From: Chaetorhynchus papuensis
Taxonomy: Eukaryota; Chordata; Aves; Passeriformes; Rhipiduridae
Direction: 5' to 3'
DNA length: 64,000 nucleotides
NCBI GenBank assembly: GCA_013396525.1
Contig: VWYX01000013.1
Coordinates: 2,439,472-2,503,471, forward strand
Shown here piece by piece: positions 22,464 through 36,340 of this stretch (the first letter of the stretch is position 1; every line of letters begins with the position of its first letter). The notes under the pieces are model-generated. The model saw only the letters and a list, made by a program, of their open reading frames with translations. It was not told the origin of the DNA and ran no database searches. Both the position numbers and the translations under genes were made by a program.

Positions 22464-25400
22464 CTGGAGCAGTTGTGAAGGAAAAGGGAAGGAAAAGGCA
22501 TACACTGAGCAAAGTGCTAGAAACGCTATGTCACTTTAACAACAAACACACAGACATAAAACAAATGCGGGGAGAGAAATGGAATAAAATCAAAGAATGA
22601 AGATGGTATTTAAGATAGAGAATATTCTTGTTCAAGAGCTGTCATTGACTGGTAGCTTTAATACTTAGCTTTTTGTTGATGTTCTTCCAAGGACTGGAAG
22701 AGGTTAAATGTTTTAAAATTACACTTTTAAAGCGAAAAGGGCTCTTTGACCTTTTCTTTAACATCACTGCATCAGTTAATTACATTTAATGCTGCTAAAG
22801 ATTCCTTGTTAGGAAGATGGTTTAAATGATTGTCTTCTCTAGCATAGGCAAGAAATTGCCCATCTGATCAGCAGTAAAGACACAAGTTTATCTGTATTGC
22901 TTTCCGTCATTCCTTGTCTTCTCAACAAAGCATGTTAATTCTGAATCTTGATGTCTTGAAGCAAGCGCTGAGCAGAGATAAGGAATATGCATCATGCAAG
23001 CATCACTATGTCGAAAAGCCACTTCAACATATGAAAAGGAACTGGTATATTTTAATCCTATGGTCAAAACATAGGGAACAAAAAAATTATGCATTCCATA
23101 ATGTTCGTTTCAGCAGTACTGTGAAATGCTTTATCTTGCATAGCCTTGTTGACATAATGAAGCACTTTTTTTCGACAGTGAAATGCATTGTTTTCATCTG
23201 AAAATTCTCACAGCCAAGGGATAAAGTAGCAATTGAAGATAGCATTAAGGAAATCCTTCAGTGAACAGAAGAATAATTGACAGATTTATTCAAGTAGAAT
23301 GAAAACATGATGGTGCAAAACAGTACAGCTCTCAATGGGATATCTAATCAACTGTAAACTTGGCTGCATTAATTACTTTCTAAATAGCTTCAGTTTCTTT
23401 GTAGCATCTGATGGAGGCTTTCGTGCAGCACAGAATTACGGTGAACTTTTGGCTTAAAGATCTCTGAAACAGAGAAATCCTCTTGCTAAAGACATTTCTG
23501 AATTTAAAATTTGGTTCTCCATAAGTGTAATTATCAGAACCTAGACACTAATTATGGTGTGCCCTACAAAGCAATCATCAAAGAAGACAGGGTCCTGCTA
23601 AAGAATGATCTGGTGATCAAGTATGTAACACTTTTTCCTCTGGAGTCAAACGGTCACCAATACACCGGAGCAACCACACAGAGCTATTTCTGCTTTCTGC
23701 AAGAGATAACACTGTGCTCATGACCATTTCAGGTAATTAAACATCTTACAGCACTTTTCTTGCTGCTTTTGATGTTGCTGTAACAGCCTGCCAACTCTGC
23801 TCTACTGAAAGGTCAACAACCCTTCAGAACTACCTTGGTGCTCACATATATATGGGCTGTACATGCAATATCTGGACCCTGACTGCTGTTTTATACACTT
23901 ATGTTCACAGTGTCCTTTCAAGTAAGGGAAGTGGTATTCCTGTGAATGGAGAGGGAAGTGAATGTCACTGATGAAAAACTTGCTGTGCTCCACAGCTGGG
24001 TCAGGAAGTGAAGCTGCTCTGGAGTTTTGCCCCGAGATTTCCACCATCCACAGCTGTATCTCAGCAGTACTAAGGACAAGTGCTTGAAGTCAACTACAGA
24101 CTCCCAAATCTTTAGTAGAGAAACACCACTGAAATTAGTTTCATGAACTGACTACTAATAAACTTGTGGATTTAACAGAGACTATGACTAACTTAAGAAA
24201 AAAACACAGGATTCTCTTCTACAGAGATATGAAGGCATGAGAGCAAAAAATGACAAATTCACAATGCAGAAGATAACTCTGCTGTATATCACCTTGGTTC
24301 CCATTACAGAGAATGCTTGCCATATTTAGAGGTTTTTTGCTAACCTTAAAAAAAATTCCACAATTTATATCTGGATAATCTGAGGAGACATTACTGAACA
24401 ATTCTTTTCCATCCTTTCTCCAAATTAAATTGCCGTATGTTGATATATTGCATGTTTTTACCTTTATATTCTACCAAAAAATTAATTTTCACAGAAAATG
24501 GGTGAAAATGGGTGTATTTACATAAAATAAATAAAAAAATCAATCACTTGAAATGTATATAGGGCTGGAATTATGGAGCTTTTGGCACTATAAATCCAGG
24601 CCTACGGACATTACTTGCTTAGGTAGCAGGCGCCAGCCTTGTGAGCCTCGAGGTGCCCTGAAGAGCAGCAGCCCCACACCTACACAGTGATGGACCTGTG
24701 TCCCTCCTTGCCGGGAGGCAAGATCAGCTGGGATTCCCCCAGCCAGCCAAGGACACAAATGTTAATGGGAGTTGCCTCCCTTTTCAATTTCAAATACTCC
24801 TGCACTCAGCTGCAAGCTTAAAAACCCCCCCGTTTCTGCTGGTGAAGAAAAAGCTAGAAATAGTGTATTTTATCTAGTCTCTAAGTTTTCAGTTCTTCTC
24901 GCGTAGTAGCTGCAAATAAAATCAGACTGTTACAAAGCTAACTCCGCGTAGACAAGTCCCACTTTAATTTACAGCTTCAACCGCAGAGGGCAGCAAACAA
25001 AAGGAAACTGAGCACTAAAGTGTGCAAATTCCCAGCTGCCTGCCAGTTCTGGAGAAGGCTGCATTCCCCGTTCTACCAAGATCAATACGCAGGGAACTGA
25101 TTTGGCTTGGGTTTTGGATTCAGTTTTGCTGACAGACCTTTTTCTATTATCTCCCCTTCTAAGAGACGTAATGAATCATTTTGACTTAAAAGCTGCACTT
25201 GGCTTAGTCTCACAAAGTATCTCCCAAACTACTGGAACAGAAGGTAAAAGCAATAAAGAAAAATCCCTCTTCATGACTTGTCAGTCAAGTAATGTTCCTA
25301 CAATCTACCCTTCATCGAGTAATTTAGTAATATTTTGATTATTTGTTGAAAATACACTGCTAAAGACCCCTAAGTAACTTCACTCCTTTTGCCTTTTGCA

Positions 25401-28367
25401 ACAGATGGTCAACACAACACTGCATCAGCATACTAAAGTATAGAACATGGACAATGAAAAGAATTACATCTGTAGTATTACGTGTAGCTTTGCCTGTTCC
25501 TGGTTTGATACACAAATAGACATTCACAGCAAATAATCAAAGCTGTGCATCTAAACTCACAAGTTAAATGGTTCTCACACGTAGACCGATATTTTGCATT
25601 TGCAGGTTCAGACACCCAACTGAAGCCTGTCTTGAACAGTGGGCTGAGATGCCTGTTGGAAATTTGGCTTTGGCATTTCATTATTTCTAAAGAATTTGGT
25701 TTTGATTTTCCTTTTCTTTTTTTCTTTTGGACTATTTTTAAATAGCTGTGGTAGCTCCAAGTCTACTACCAGATGGACTTAGTCTCTCTATTTCTCTATG
25801 AGAAGAAATATTTTTTAATGACATATTAAGCATACCAAGAAGAATATTCTGATAACCAGCTTGAGATGTCAAAAGCAACCAAATGTGCATGTTCTAAAGA
25901 AAATTTCACATTTTTCACTACAGTAAAAACCAGACCAAATAAAAAACAACAGATGTACATCATGGAGCAAGCCCAGTCTATTTCTGGTATATGACAAAAC
26001 AGTAATTTTTAAAAATTTCTTCTAATCATGAATTCCTCTTGCATATAAACTCAGTAGAAAATCTGTATGTTGAACAGAGATTAAAAATCTAGAACTATAA
26101 TTTAACCTCACAGTTTTATTTGACTAGCACATGTAGACTTTTATGCTTAGACTAAAACAACTAATGAAAATAGAGGCATTGCTTGTACCAATTTTATGAG
26201 GTCTTTTTTACAGTAACACTGAGATTTTTCCTTACGTACTCTACTGCAGAAATAGATATGTGCACATGTATGAAGGAATTGCTTCTCATACACGAGGCAG
26301 AAACTAGTAAATAACAAAATTTCATTTCATTTACACTTGAGTAAGATTAAGTTGTTACATTGCCCATATAGGAAACAAGTCCACGGTTAGGCTGACATTG
26401 GAGAAAAAGAGGAATATTCTATTGAATTGCAGACACTGCAATGTATTAAGTACATAAAGCTAAATAGCATCTTTATCAACAGTAGAAATTCCAGACTGAT
26501 AAAACTGTGATAGCTCCCTATTTTTTTCAACTATGTTACACTAGTGTCAGCACAACTTCCATCTTATATTAATTTCCAATTTTTACAGCTCTGAATCATG
26601 CATAACAAAAAAAAATCTCGCAATTCTGTACGTGAATATTCTTTTCTCAGCTTTTAAAATTTCTCATACAAAGAGATGCTTCCTTGTATGTACATCAGCT
26701 AAGCCTAAACATTTAGTCTAAGTTTCAGATGATAAGGTATGACCTTAGCCTTGATGGATACTGCTTAGTTGGTACAACATGACTAAAGCTCTTCTGCATG
26801 AAAATATTTTAATGACTAAACCAAGCTCAAAATTCCATCTCTTGATTTAGATTAGCAAAAGTAAAATGCATAAGCAAGTGGAAAAAAGGATTCAGGCACA
26901 GTCAGCAAACCTCACTTTTTTGTTATTTCATTAGTTTGCTAGAATTGAAAAACTATAGCTCTGATGATATTCATTAGCACTGCAATTCTTATATGAATTA
27001 ATTTTGTTCACATTACATTACCAGAAAATGTAATTTATTAGAAAAGTGAGGCCATTCTTGGAATAAACTGAAATCAGTGTAATTTTCTTATTTTTAACTT
27101 GAATCTGCTATTACTCTTTGGCATTGGGAAGGCTGGAAAATTACCTCAGTGTTTATAATGCAGCCATGGGACTCAAAAAGGCATCAGAACAAGTGACACT
27201 GCCTTTTAAACAAATTTATTTGTTAAGTTCATCTACACTCAGATACTAATTATATTGATTCATTACCAGTTCCTACAGAAATGCCAATTCCCTCCTTGAA
27301 AAACACATCAGTTCTGAAAGAACTCAATTTCACAAAAAAAGAGCTTGGTGTTTTCTAGCTAACAAAAATCAGATTCCTCCAAAGACCACAAAAACAAAGA
27401 CAAAGGTGCTTGATTCGTTGTTTCACACTGTTGATACACTGCATATTCTGAAATTCAATAACTTCCTTAATTTGCTTTAAATTGGCAAAATAAATTCTGT
27501 GAACAAGCATGTAATACAGAAGTAAACAACAATCCAGTACTGATTTCATAAACCTCTTCTTCAAAACTAGACTCCCTCAAACATTTCAACCTCAAAGTAA
27601 AAGACCAATAAAAGAAAATATTGCTATTGATACATAACAGCTTTCCTGAAAGAAGAAAGTTGTTAAGATAGCACAAAGCTAAATTAGAAGGGCTGGGTGA
27701 ATGCATCTTTCAGCAAATGAAAACTTCTGTTAATTGTCATTTTGCAAGCATTAAGCATAGCTTTATTCCACAATTGCAATCATTATTCAGAAAGCAGGAA
27801 TAACGACCTCTAATTACATGTTAATGTACACTCTGTAATCACGGAGTATTTGAGGCTGGAAAGGATCCCCAGAGGTCATCTAGCCCAACCTCCTGCTAAA
27901 GGTAGGTCTAATCATATCAGGTTGCTCTGAGCTGCGTGAATCCTGTCTGGGCAACCTTGGCCAGTATTTGACCAAAATCTCCTTAGGTATACAATTCAGC
28001 ACATCCTGAAAATGCAAATATTTTATTTTTACACATTATTTAATCAGATATCATATGTGCTGTTAATATTACTGAAACTAAATGCTGGAGATGCATACCA
28101 ATTAGAAAAAGCAGTTTCCATCTGTTCTGCCTATCATCCATGAGGTGGTGATTTCTTGGAAACACTGAAGATGTAAGTTTAGCAAATAAGCCAAATCCAT
28201 TTTCAATACAGCCACCAGATAAGAACAAAGACAAAATTGCTGCAAAATTGTATTTGAAAAAGGATCTTCAATATTCCTCTAAGTGGTTATTATTAGTAGC
28301 AAATAATAAAAAGAGAACCTCTTACCAAATCTCTTACTGAATTACCCATTTCATTTATGTGGCTTAC
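22464..28367. other. Intron 12 (5.9 kb)
   Basis: This intron contains a CR1 fragment near 27.9 kb and a GC-richer patch at 24.6-25.0 kb with a TATAAAT on the plus strand (24589-24595). No supported exon lies between E13 and E12. Confidence 0.6.
27846..27985 (-). mobile_element. Degenerate CR1 LINE 3' fragment
   Basis: The plus strand reads TTTGAGGCTGGAAAGGATCC, then GAGGTCATCTAGCCCAACCT, CCTGCTAAAGG and later TCAGGTTGCTCTGAGC. This corresponds to a reversed CR1 consensus of the type GAGGTTGGAAAGGACC...CATCTAGTCCAACC. The element is truncated and diverged, hence old. Its orientation is minus, like the other CR1 copy. Confidence 0.85.
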
Positions 28368-28482
28368 CGGTCTTTCATGCTCAAGGATTGATGACTTTCC
28401 CGGCTCATATTCAAAAATACTTCTTGGTTCAGAGCGGAACTTGCGAGTATCTACCTTTCTGTCAGGAGGATCCCACTCGTTC
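28368..28482 (-). CDS. SORBS2: SORBS2 E12, EWDPPDRKVDTRKF exon
   Basis: This 115-bp exon is phase 2 to 0. It encodes NEWDPPDRKVDTRKFRSE, then PRSIFEYEPGKSSILEHERP. This block is strongly conserved in SORBS1 and SORBS2 (WxPPDxKVDTRK and SIxEYxPGKSS). The function is not firmly known; FEYEPGKSS contains a candidate phosphotyrosine. The acceptor is GTTTGCTGTTTAG and the donor is GTAAGC. The exon ends in phase 0 and can join either E13 (LEFGRP path) or E15 (ASLY path). Confidence 0.96.
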
Positions 28483-31400
28483 CTAAACAGCAAACATAAG
28501 CAACTGATCTAATTTACTGTCACCACCATGTGCTTTACAGCTCTGTACAACAGAAACCTGCAAAGCCAAGTGACATTCAGAATGGTTACTCTTTCCAGAT
28601 CTCAGCTGTGCAAGGTCTAGCCTGGCATCCCAGTGTTTTACTGTATCTTCTTAACCTGTTTACAGCAGGTATGCTCAGTACAGCAGGAAAAATACTAAAG
28701 ATGTCCAGCCTGTGATCACTCAGACTTTTATTTTAACTAGCAGACCAGTTTAAAAACTTCCCTGGCATACCATGTCAAAATACCATGGCATTGCAAACCA
28801 TTGCAAATAACTGTACATGTTTTGTGCATTTTACTAATATAGGCAAGTGGTAGGTATTTTTGCCATCACATAATATGATGATAAGGCCATATTGAAGAAG
28901 TCATACATCTTCTGAGGCAAAAAATGAGGAATTATTTTAAAAGACAACGTAATGGTCATTTATCCTGATCTGTAGTAGAATTGCTCCTGAATATCCTTGT
29001 AAGCAGTATATTGTTTCTCTATCTTGAATAGATAAACAAGAGGAAGAACTTGGCAGCTGAATTTCGAATAGAAACGTATCCATTTTCTCTGTAATTACAA
29101 ATTTGCTTTCAATTTAATAGTGCTATGCAAAGAATAAGAAATAACCCATGCTACTATATTTTTTCAGTCATTTACTATGTCATATTACTAGCTACCTATA
29201 TATTTTGGGAGAACACTTAGGTAGTTACAGTGAGAGCTTCCTTTTCATGGCAGTTCTTACAGCACGTACCTCCACTGTACTTGGCAAACTGTTGCTCATA
29301 CATATTTTTATTTAACTCAGTGTAAAATAACCCACTAATAACTCAAAGGTTGGAGGAAAGGGAAGGGGAAATACTACCAGCTATTGTCTGTATTTATGAT
29401 AAGAAAGAGCACACACAGATTAAATTTTATCAGTTCTATTGGTCTTTCTGGTGTGACTTGGTTTGATGTGACCTGACATAGTAATGCATATGTCATGTGC
29501 CTTGAAAAAATCTATGGGGTAGCTTTTGTTTATAGTATGCTTGCAAGTGCATTTCTGGGACACAGACACCTCTATTTATAAAATGCCCTACATTTCAAGG
29601 GAAGTAGTTCTACAGGGCTTTATTGTTTATTTTCACTGAGGAAAAAAATTATTTTCAGAGTGGAAAAGGTTGCGTTTTCTGAGAATGAAGAGGAAAATGG
29701 AAATGTTCTGATCAAGTTGCATTATACTGGCAAGCCACTGGAGAAAAAAGGATGATACTGAAATTCTGATTCACACTCAGTTCAACTAATTTACAGTGCT
29801 CAGCCTTTTATCCTGTGTGGACTATATTTTTGAGCTCAACTGCTAATGCAAACCATATCTTGCCTCTCAGCTATGAAACTGTGATACATGTGGACCTAAG
29901 CCTCTTATGTGAGATTTTAAATATTCTGGCTTTATAGGCAATTAAAAAAAGAACCTCCCAATGGCAGGAAAAGATTGACGAGCCATAGCTTTCAGCAGCA
30001 GGCAGAGCATAACTAACGTGTTTGGCATCCCCTGGCCTGGACAACACAGATTTCCACTGCCTGTCTTATCATGCAGGAGATTAAAAGGGGAGATTAAATA
30101 GCCAAATTCAGTGCTGAGCAGTTATTTCCAAGCTTAAAAGGAACTGCAACAGCCCTCAGTTTCTGGGACCAAGGCATTTGGCCTAGCACAGGACAACGTC
30201 TCACAACTTTAGAGATCAAAGCTAAACAGCTCCACATCTTGCCATCTTGCCAAGAAAATCTGCACTTCTGTATGACCTGCTAACAAAATTCAAGCCTCAT
30301 GGCCTCTGCGAGGCAGCCCAACTCTAACCTTTAGCATTTCCTCTTGACAACCTGACCCTGGCAACAGGGAAGCCAAAATCAGTAACCATCAAGCAATCTC
30401 ATCTTCCTCTGCAGTGTGTGTATCTACTGAATTACATTTTGGATTGCCACTACCTACAAATTTTTCAAAAAGCCACAGTTGTGTCTTAGTTTTAAACACT
30501 TAGTATGGTATTCCCTCATAATATTTTATTCAAACTCCTAATTACTTGAAACCGTTTAATATAATTAAATTTCTATGTATAAATATGTTTACACTGTCTA
30601 AGCTGGCAAAAATGGTCAAATTATATTTTGTTGCTTGAGAGTAACCAAGAGAGGTGGGCTTGTAGGCACAGATGAAGGGCAAAATATTACCCTTTTAATA
30701 TATAACATATACATACCTACACACATATAAATGTATAATAGCATAGTATTACATTAACACGTAGTATTAATTAATGTGAACATTAAAGAAGAAGACTTTT
30801 GCTTGAGCTAGTACCTACAGATATGCTGAAGTCAACAGAATTTGTGTGCAGGTCTCTTGCACGGTTTTATCAAAAGGATAAGCACTTCCTTTCTGAGTTA
30901 TTCATTACTAACTTTTTCCAGACTGGACTCTAACCACTGGGACTCGGTTTTGTGCAGAAAATTTGGATAGGAAACCATGAGAAATCTGAAATGCCTCTTT
31001 AATCTGAACACTGTCTAGGTCTACCAAAATGAAGATTGAAAAAAATGGGGACATAAAGCACTTCTGAGCTCTGGGGAAATGTGGGTTGACTGCTACACTC
31101 TTGTACAGTTTTGCTCTGCCTTGAATTTTGAATTACATCATCTTTTAGATCCTTTATCTCTGCTTCTGGATACAATAAATGGCCTTTCCTACTCAGAGAC
31201 TAACTATTGAAGACAGCTCCTAGAGCCCAGACTGTTCTGAAACACAAGAAGCAGGACAATCCCACTAATGAGAATAAAACTCCTTAATGCTCATGGTCGC
31301 ATCATGAATAAGAGTAAACACTTCTTTAGCACACTGAAGAAATGACAGCACCATGCACGATGCCCAGACTCCTGGCAAAGATCACCCCTCATGCCCTGAC

Positions 31401-31509
31401 TGGCCCTTGAAGTCATATTATTCTAGAGCTGCTCTTTTATCCTTTGTTATCTTCTGCAATTGGAATGCTGGACTTAGCAAGAACACCTTTGGAAAATGTG
31501 CTAACTTAC
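28483..31509. other. Intron 11 (3.0 kb)
   Basis: The sequence is AT-rich with short TA-rich runs near 30690-30780. No transposon or extra exon was recognised. Confidence 0.6.
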
Positions 31510-31693
31510 TTTTCTGGTGTAGACCTTTGCCTCATACGATGTGGTGGTACTGGAGGTGGCACATGGGGTGGCAAAGGGGATGAGACCTTAAAGGCATCGG
31601 AGCCGCTGTCAGAAGCGCTTTTGGACAGTGGTCTGTACGTCTGTGTCTTTGCAGCTGGGTGTGCCTGAGCAGAGAAGGATGGACTGTAGCTAC
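31510..31693 (-). CDS. SORBS2: SORBS2 E11, proline-rich exon
   Basis: This 184-bp exon is phase 1 to 2. It encodes SYSPSFSAQAHPAAKTQTYR, then PLSKSASDSGSDAFK, then SPLPPHVPPPVPPHRMRQ and RSTPEK. The PPHVPPPVPP run is a class I/II SH3 ligand or EVH1-like proline motif. It matches the mammalian AKTQTYRPLSKS and HVPPPVPP blocks. The acceptor is TTTCATATTAG and the donor is GTAAGT. Confidence 0.96.
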
Positions 31694-32884
31694 CTAATAT
31701 GAAACAAAACCAGAAACAGTCATGGCATGAGAGTAAGTCTTCAAAAAACACAACATGGAATGCTACAAGAACCCACAGTACCTCAGTAAAACTACAAGGT
31801 TACAAAACCATGTAAATGTACATTTAAAAGTACATTGCTGTGTATTATGTAGCTCACAAGAGAACGTCTTATATATTTTTACATAAAATTACAAACACAT
31901 AGATGAAGTGCAGTACAGTTAAGATAAATTCATTACTAATTTGATGGAGAACTTAATGGGTGTCTATATCCACCACAGCTGTTAATGACAGTCTGTAATT
32001 AATCTCCAGGCTCATCCTGTTGCTCAGTTGTTCTAAGTTCAGAAGGTAGAGAAGAGGCAGGAAACGCCTTTTTTCATTGTTTTAATAATTAGTTACTTTG
32101 TGATGATGAGGCAATAGCATATCTTGAAGAGGCTCACAAGAGTACAAAGAGATGTCAAACCACTGACCCACAACAAATCCTCTCAACAGCATAGAAAAAG
32201 GCACTATTGAGAGCATGTCTAATGCAACAAAAACTGAAATGGAAAAATTTTGAATAGCATTTTTGCAGAAGGCACTATGGCTTTTATGCACATAGTCAAT
32301 TAATGCTTTCATTTTTTCTTTTTTTGGAAATAATTTTACCATATGGCTAGAATCTTCTTAAGATACAATGATTACATGTCTTAGATGAATATCTCTTTTC
32401 TTGCAGCTAAATAACATCAACACGAATGCCTATAGCAAAAATGGACAAGTACATAAAACAAGCAGTTTTATTAGGCACTCTCGCTGCATATTTTTAAGGT
32501 GTATTCAGTGCATTCTTTTTGTCTTTCCATGTCAGTAATTAGTATTTTCATTTTCACACAGTAGTTCCCTTTCCATTTCCATAAGGAAAAGCTGCGTTAC
32601 TCACAATCACTAGTGAAAATGAATGCAATGTAATCAAGAAACTACAGTGTTACAGCGTGTCCCTCTGCAGTAAGAGGTCCACAGCTGCAATTAATTTCTG
32701 TAGTAATAATGCAACTACAATTAAACTTGTTTCATTTGTGGGAAAAAGGCATGAACAACTGAGATCGAGCAAGACAATAAAAAGAGTCTCTAAAAGCATT
32801 ATAAAAGCGAGCGTGAAGAGTTAACTACACCATTACTTGCTGACATTAACAAAAGCATCATTTTGAATAGGGAATAATTCCTAC
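31694..32884. other. Intron 10 (1.2 kb)
   Basis: This is an AT-rich intron. An 86-codon minus-strand open frame at 32082-32342 has no recognised similarity. I see nothing else. Confidence 0.65.
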
Positions 32885-32929
32885 CAGTACCGTAAGCATA
32901 TGCAGTATTATACAAGTCTGTGTCGTCAT
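32885..32929 (-). CDS. SORBS2: SORBS2 E10, 45-nt acidic exon
   Basis: This exon is phase 1-1 and encodes DDDTDLYNTAYAYGT, matching the DDDTDMYNTPYTYN segment after the SoHo domain in mammals. Tyrosines in an acidic setting make it a plausible target of Abl-family kinases, which bind this adaptor; that is inference. The acceptor is TCTTTTTGTAG and the donor is GTAGGA. It can be skipped in frame. Confidence 0.94.
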
Positions 32930-33758
32930 CTACAAAAAGAAATACAGATGTTACAGTAGTGCCATACACACCAGTTCATCACAGAAACTGAGCTTTGTTT
33001 TTGCAAATACAAACAGAAGATTGGTAGGCAATCAAGCACTGTATTTCTTTTCCTCATCTCAAAGGTGCTTTTGGAAGACTGTCTTCCCATTATACTTACC
33101 CTAGGCTGTTTTTACCATCTTATTGTTAAAATGGTATCTTCTGGTCCTATCACTCATATTGCATGCTTACTAAGTTGGCACCAAATTGCAAATTACTTTT
33201 TGTCTGTTCTTTTCCCTTCCTCAAGCTCAATTTCTTCCTTTTGTCAGCTTTCCTCTGCTACAGACTGTTAAGCTGTTGTTCCTAACACAAAAAGCAGCTC
33301 TAAATATCTACTATGTGACTTAGTGTTCAAAATAGATCTTTTAAGTCAACATTCCCCTGGCTACATTTCTTACTCTCCCACTAACATTCTGTGTGACCAT
33401 ACTGAATGCTAGCTCTACCTCAGATAAATAAAGTCTCCTTCCCTTCCAGAGGTATAATGAGCATAATTGCCATTTATACAGTTTCCTGACACCCTTGGTG
33501 AAAATCATGAAGGACATTAACTCTGAAGCTAGCAATGTCACCAAAGCTCAGTTTCAGCAAAACCAAGCAAGATATTCTAAGACAACAGTTAAATTCAGGC
33601 ACAAAATTTATCCTTAAACCAGCCTGTTGACTAGCCCATGCTGTTCTAACACTGGAGTTCTCCAAAAGAAAGGCAGTACAGATGCTAGGAGATTTACAGC
33701 AGACAATTTCTCATCCCTCAAACTGGACATGAAGAGACAAAGACAAGAACATACTCAC
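32930..33758. other. Intron 9 (829 bp)
   Basis: Short open frames at 33065-33271 (plus) and 33341-33665 (minus) carry no recognisable motif. No repeat was identified. Confidence 0.6.
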
Positions 33759-33825
33759 CAGGTTTATGAACCATATGGATTTGCTTGAACATTGTCTTGT
33801 ACCAATCCTTTGGCCTGTCAACTGT
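33759..33825 (-). CDS. SORBS2: SORBS2 E9, C-terminal half of SoHo domain
   Basis: This 67-bp exon is phase 0 to 1. It encodes TVDRPKDWYKTMFKQIHM followed by VHKP, the conserved end of the sorbin-homology domain; DWYKTMFKQIH is invariant in SORBS1 and SORBS2. In the full product it is residues about 559-580. The acceptor is TATTTTTTTAG and the donor is GTGAGT, a strong site. A human isoform starts with a different exon spliced to this one, so it is a point of promoter choice in mammals. No equivalent start exon was seen here. Confidence 0.97.
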
Positions 33826-34714
33826 CTAAAAAAATACAGTTTTAACAATTAACAACAAAATAAAAATTCCCATGTGTACAGATTGGATCAGACATTTAAT
33901 GTTATTCTGCACAGAAGGTCTATTATATGTTATTTCCTATTCAGTATAATAATTTTCATGTATTTTGAGTGTATTTATGCATTACATCAAGGAATTCCTG
34001 TAACAAATTTTGGAAGACACTGAAGATTGAGTCAGTCTTGGACTCTGATCTTGGGAGGGTATAATGGTTCAGAACATAGGAATTAGTGCCAGATCAAGAG
34101 TTTATCATCTTAGTGCCCTACATCTGAAATGATGAATGCTAGATTCTTTACAGGAAAATAGAATCACCTCAGCAGTTATGATTACAAGCAGGTAAGAAGA
34201 GCTTCTTTTGACCTCCTGGCAATTTCTGGCTTAAATTACTTTCAAAATGTAATTGCTAAATGATGCAGAGAAACTTTGTAATACTACTGAGAAAAGAACT
34301 AAGACCACACTATATTTCAGAGTTAATGTCTAGATTGTAAACAAAGAGTATTCCTTTTAACACTTTTAAAAGCCCTTTCCAAACAACTTAATTTTAACTT
34401 ATTTTTCTCTTTTGAGATAACTGAATACAATATACCTTTCAATAACCTCTCATTTAATGATACTCATCCTTACTTTTGCAAACAAAGTAATCCCAAGGTT
34501 CCCAAACTCTGCTCATATCAACAGCTGCTCGTGCTTCTTTTTATCTCTTAACCCTTCTGCATTTCTCTTTTGCTGCAATTTTCTTTGAGGTAGGATGATA
34601 GTATTTCAGAAGAAGATTAACACAAAGACAAGTATGTTTTCAGTACTATTCTTCTTAGGTGCTAAAATTTTACTTGTCCCACAGCAGTCAGAAAAGCAGA
34701 AGTTTTAATGAAGA

Positions 34715-34871
34715 GAATCATGGAATCATAGAATGGCCTGGGTTGAAAGGGACCTTAGAGATCATCGAGTTCTGACATCCCTTCCATGGACAGGGACAAC
34801 TTTCACTAGGCCAGGTGTGAGCTTGAACACCTCCACGGATGGGCCATCCACAGCTTCTCTGGGCAACCATA
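34715..34871 (-). mobile_element. CR1 LINE 3' fragment
   Basis: The plus strand reads GAATCATGGAATCATAGAAT, then GGGACCTTAGAGATCATC, then GGACAGGGACAACTTTCACT and CCACAGCTTCTCTGGGCAAC. This is the reverse complement of the standard avian CR1 3' end, including the terminal ATTCTATGATTC-type repeats. The element lies in the minus orientation, the same as SORBS2. It is truncated at an A-run (34870-34879). The match is degenerate enough to suggest an old copy. Confidence 0.93.
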
Positions 34872-36340
34872 AAAAAAAAATCATCTTCAAACCTCATGGT
34901 ACGTAGGGAAAATTCGAAGGACCCCTCTTGAAGTGCATTATCTTGCACTAGCTCATACTAAATTTGCAATCACTTTGCTTACTCCTCTTTACCACAAAAA
35001 GCAAAAATCTACAAATTCTTCTCTACAGAATACTGGACAGATTTGAGTGTGTTCATCACACGCTGCCATCTTTACTACATCACACTTTTGCCATGATTAC
35101 TTGTTCCAATTTCTGTACATAATGAATATGTTTTGTTTACAATGGTGAGCTCTTACCATAAGGGACTAGGCAGAAATGCTCCTGTATTTTGAGGACTCAT
35201 ATTGAGTTCTCATAAAATTTCTACTAAACAATATTAGAACAATGCTTAAAAGAAGAGCTGACATTCAGTTGAAGAACTTGGGGATCTCCTGGGTAAGAAA
35301 AAATTCAAGCAGAGAGTTATGCTTTTTACTGAGACCTGCTTGCAAGATAGAGATAAAGGAGATTCAGTTTAGTCTCAAGATAGGTCCCTTCCCCCATCTA
35401 GCAATACTGCTGAGTTCTGCCAAGAACAAGTTATTCAGGAGCAGATTTGGGTCATTTTAATATTGTTTCCCTAAAGGTATTAATTATCTATACTACTGGA
35501 ACTCTGGTTAAAACAATTTAGCTGGACTTGAAACAAGTATGCTTTTTGGTGCTCAGGATAGTATTTACTCAAAAGTTTACAAGTCCAGGAGGTCCGAAGG
35601 AATTCACACTGATGGGCATAACCTCCCTGCTCCTCCTCATTTCCCACAGCAACAGAAACCTGAACCAGTCCCATGATACTGAGACTGCCCTTCTGATTGT
35701 ATTGAGCCAAGAAGAGTCTTCCAACCAGCGGTAGCTGACCGAATTGAAATAATGCAAAAATACCACTGCTATATTCCCACTGTTGGTCAAGCATTGCCAG
35801 GTCCTCCACAAAGTCAGAGGAGGCTCCCACATAGAGATCAGGTATGGAGAAGCTCCCCCACATGACTACAGAAGAAGGTTTCCCAACATCTTTCTGGACA
35901 TTTAAATGTTTATTTCTCTCATCATCTCCCCCTCAAATCATTCCTAGGCGTTTCAAGCCTCAGCCAAGAATTTGGCTTTAAATTATAAACCAGATAGGAT
36001 TAGCTAAGAAGTAGAATACATTAACTTTGAAATACATTTTCTCAATTTATATTCACTAATCCCACACACCAACATAGTTTGAGGAGTTAACAGTATTGAA
36101 TATTATATATTCAATATATTGTAATGCATCAAGCCATTCAGATGCCATCCTGCTTTGCATGTATTATAGCTGATGCAATTAAATGTTGGAACATAGTATC
36201 ATCACATGTGAAAAAACAATCAGCCAAATAGCATGTAAACAACATAAGAAGTAACTGCAATTGCTTCCCGGGGGAATCCATAATCACTGCAGTATTGCAA
36301 TCATCCATCAGGAAGCATGCAATTAAAGGAGGCCTCTCTG

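Noticed and set aside
35480..35863. 127-codon minus-strand frame and overlapping plus-strand frame as a nested gene
   Set aside because: No recognisable domain, no splice-consistent edges and no promoter or poly(A) arrangement that would support a gene. A decayed mobile element remains possible.
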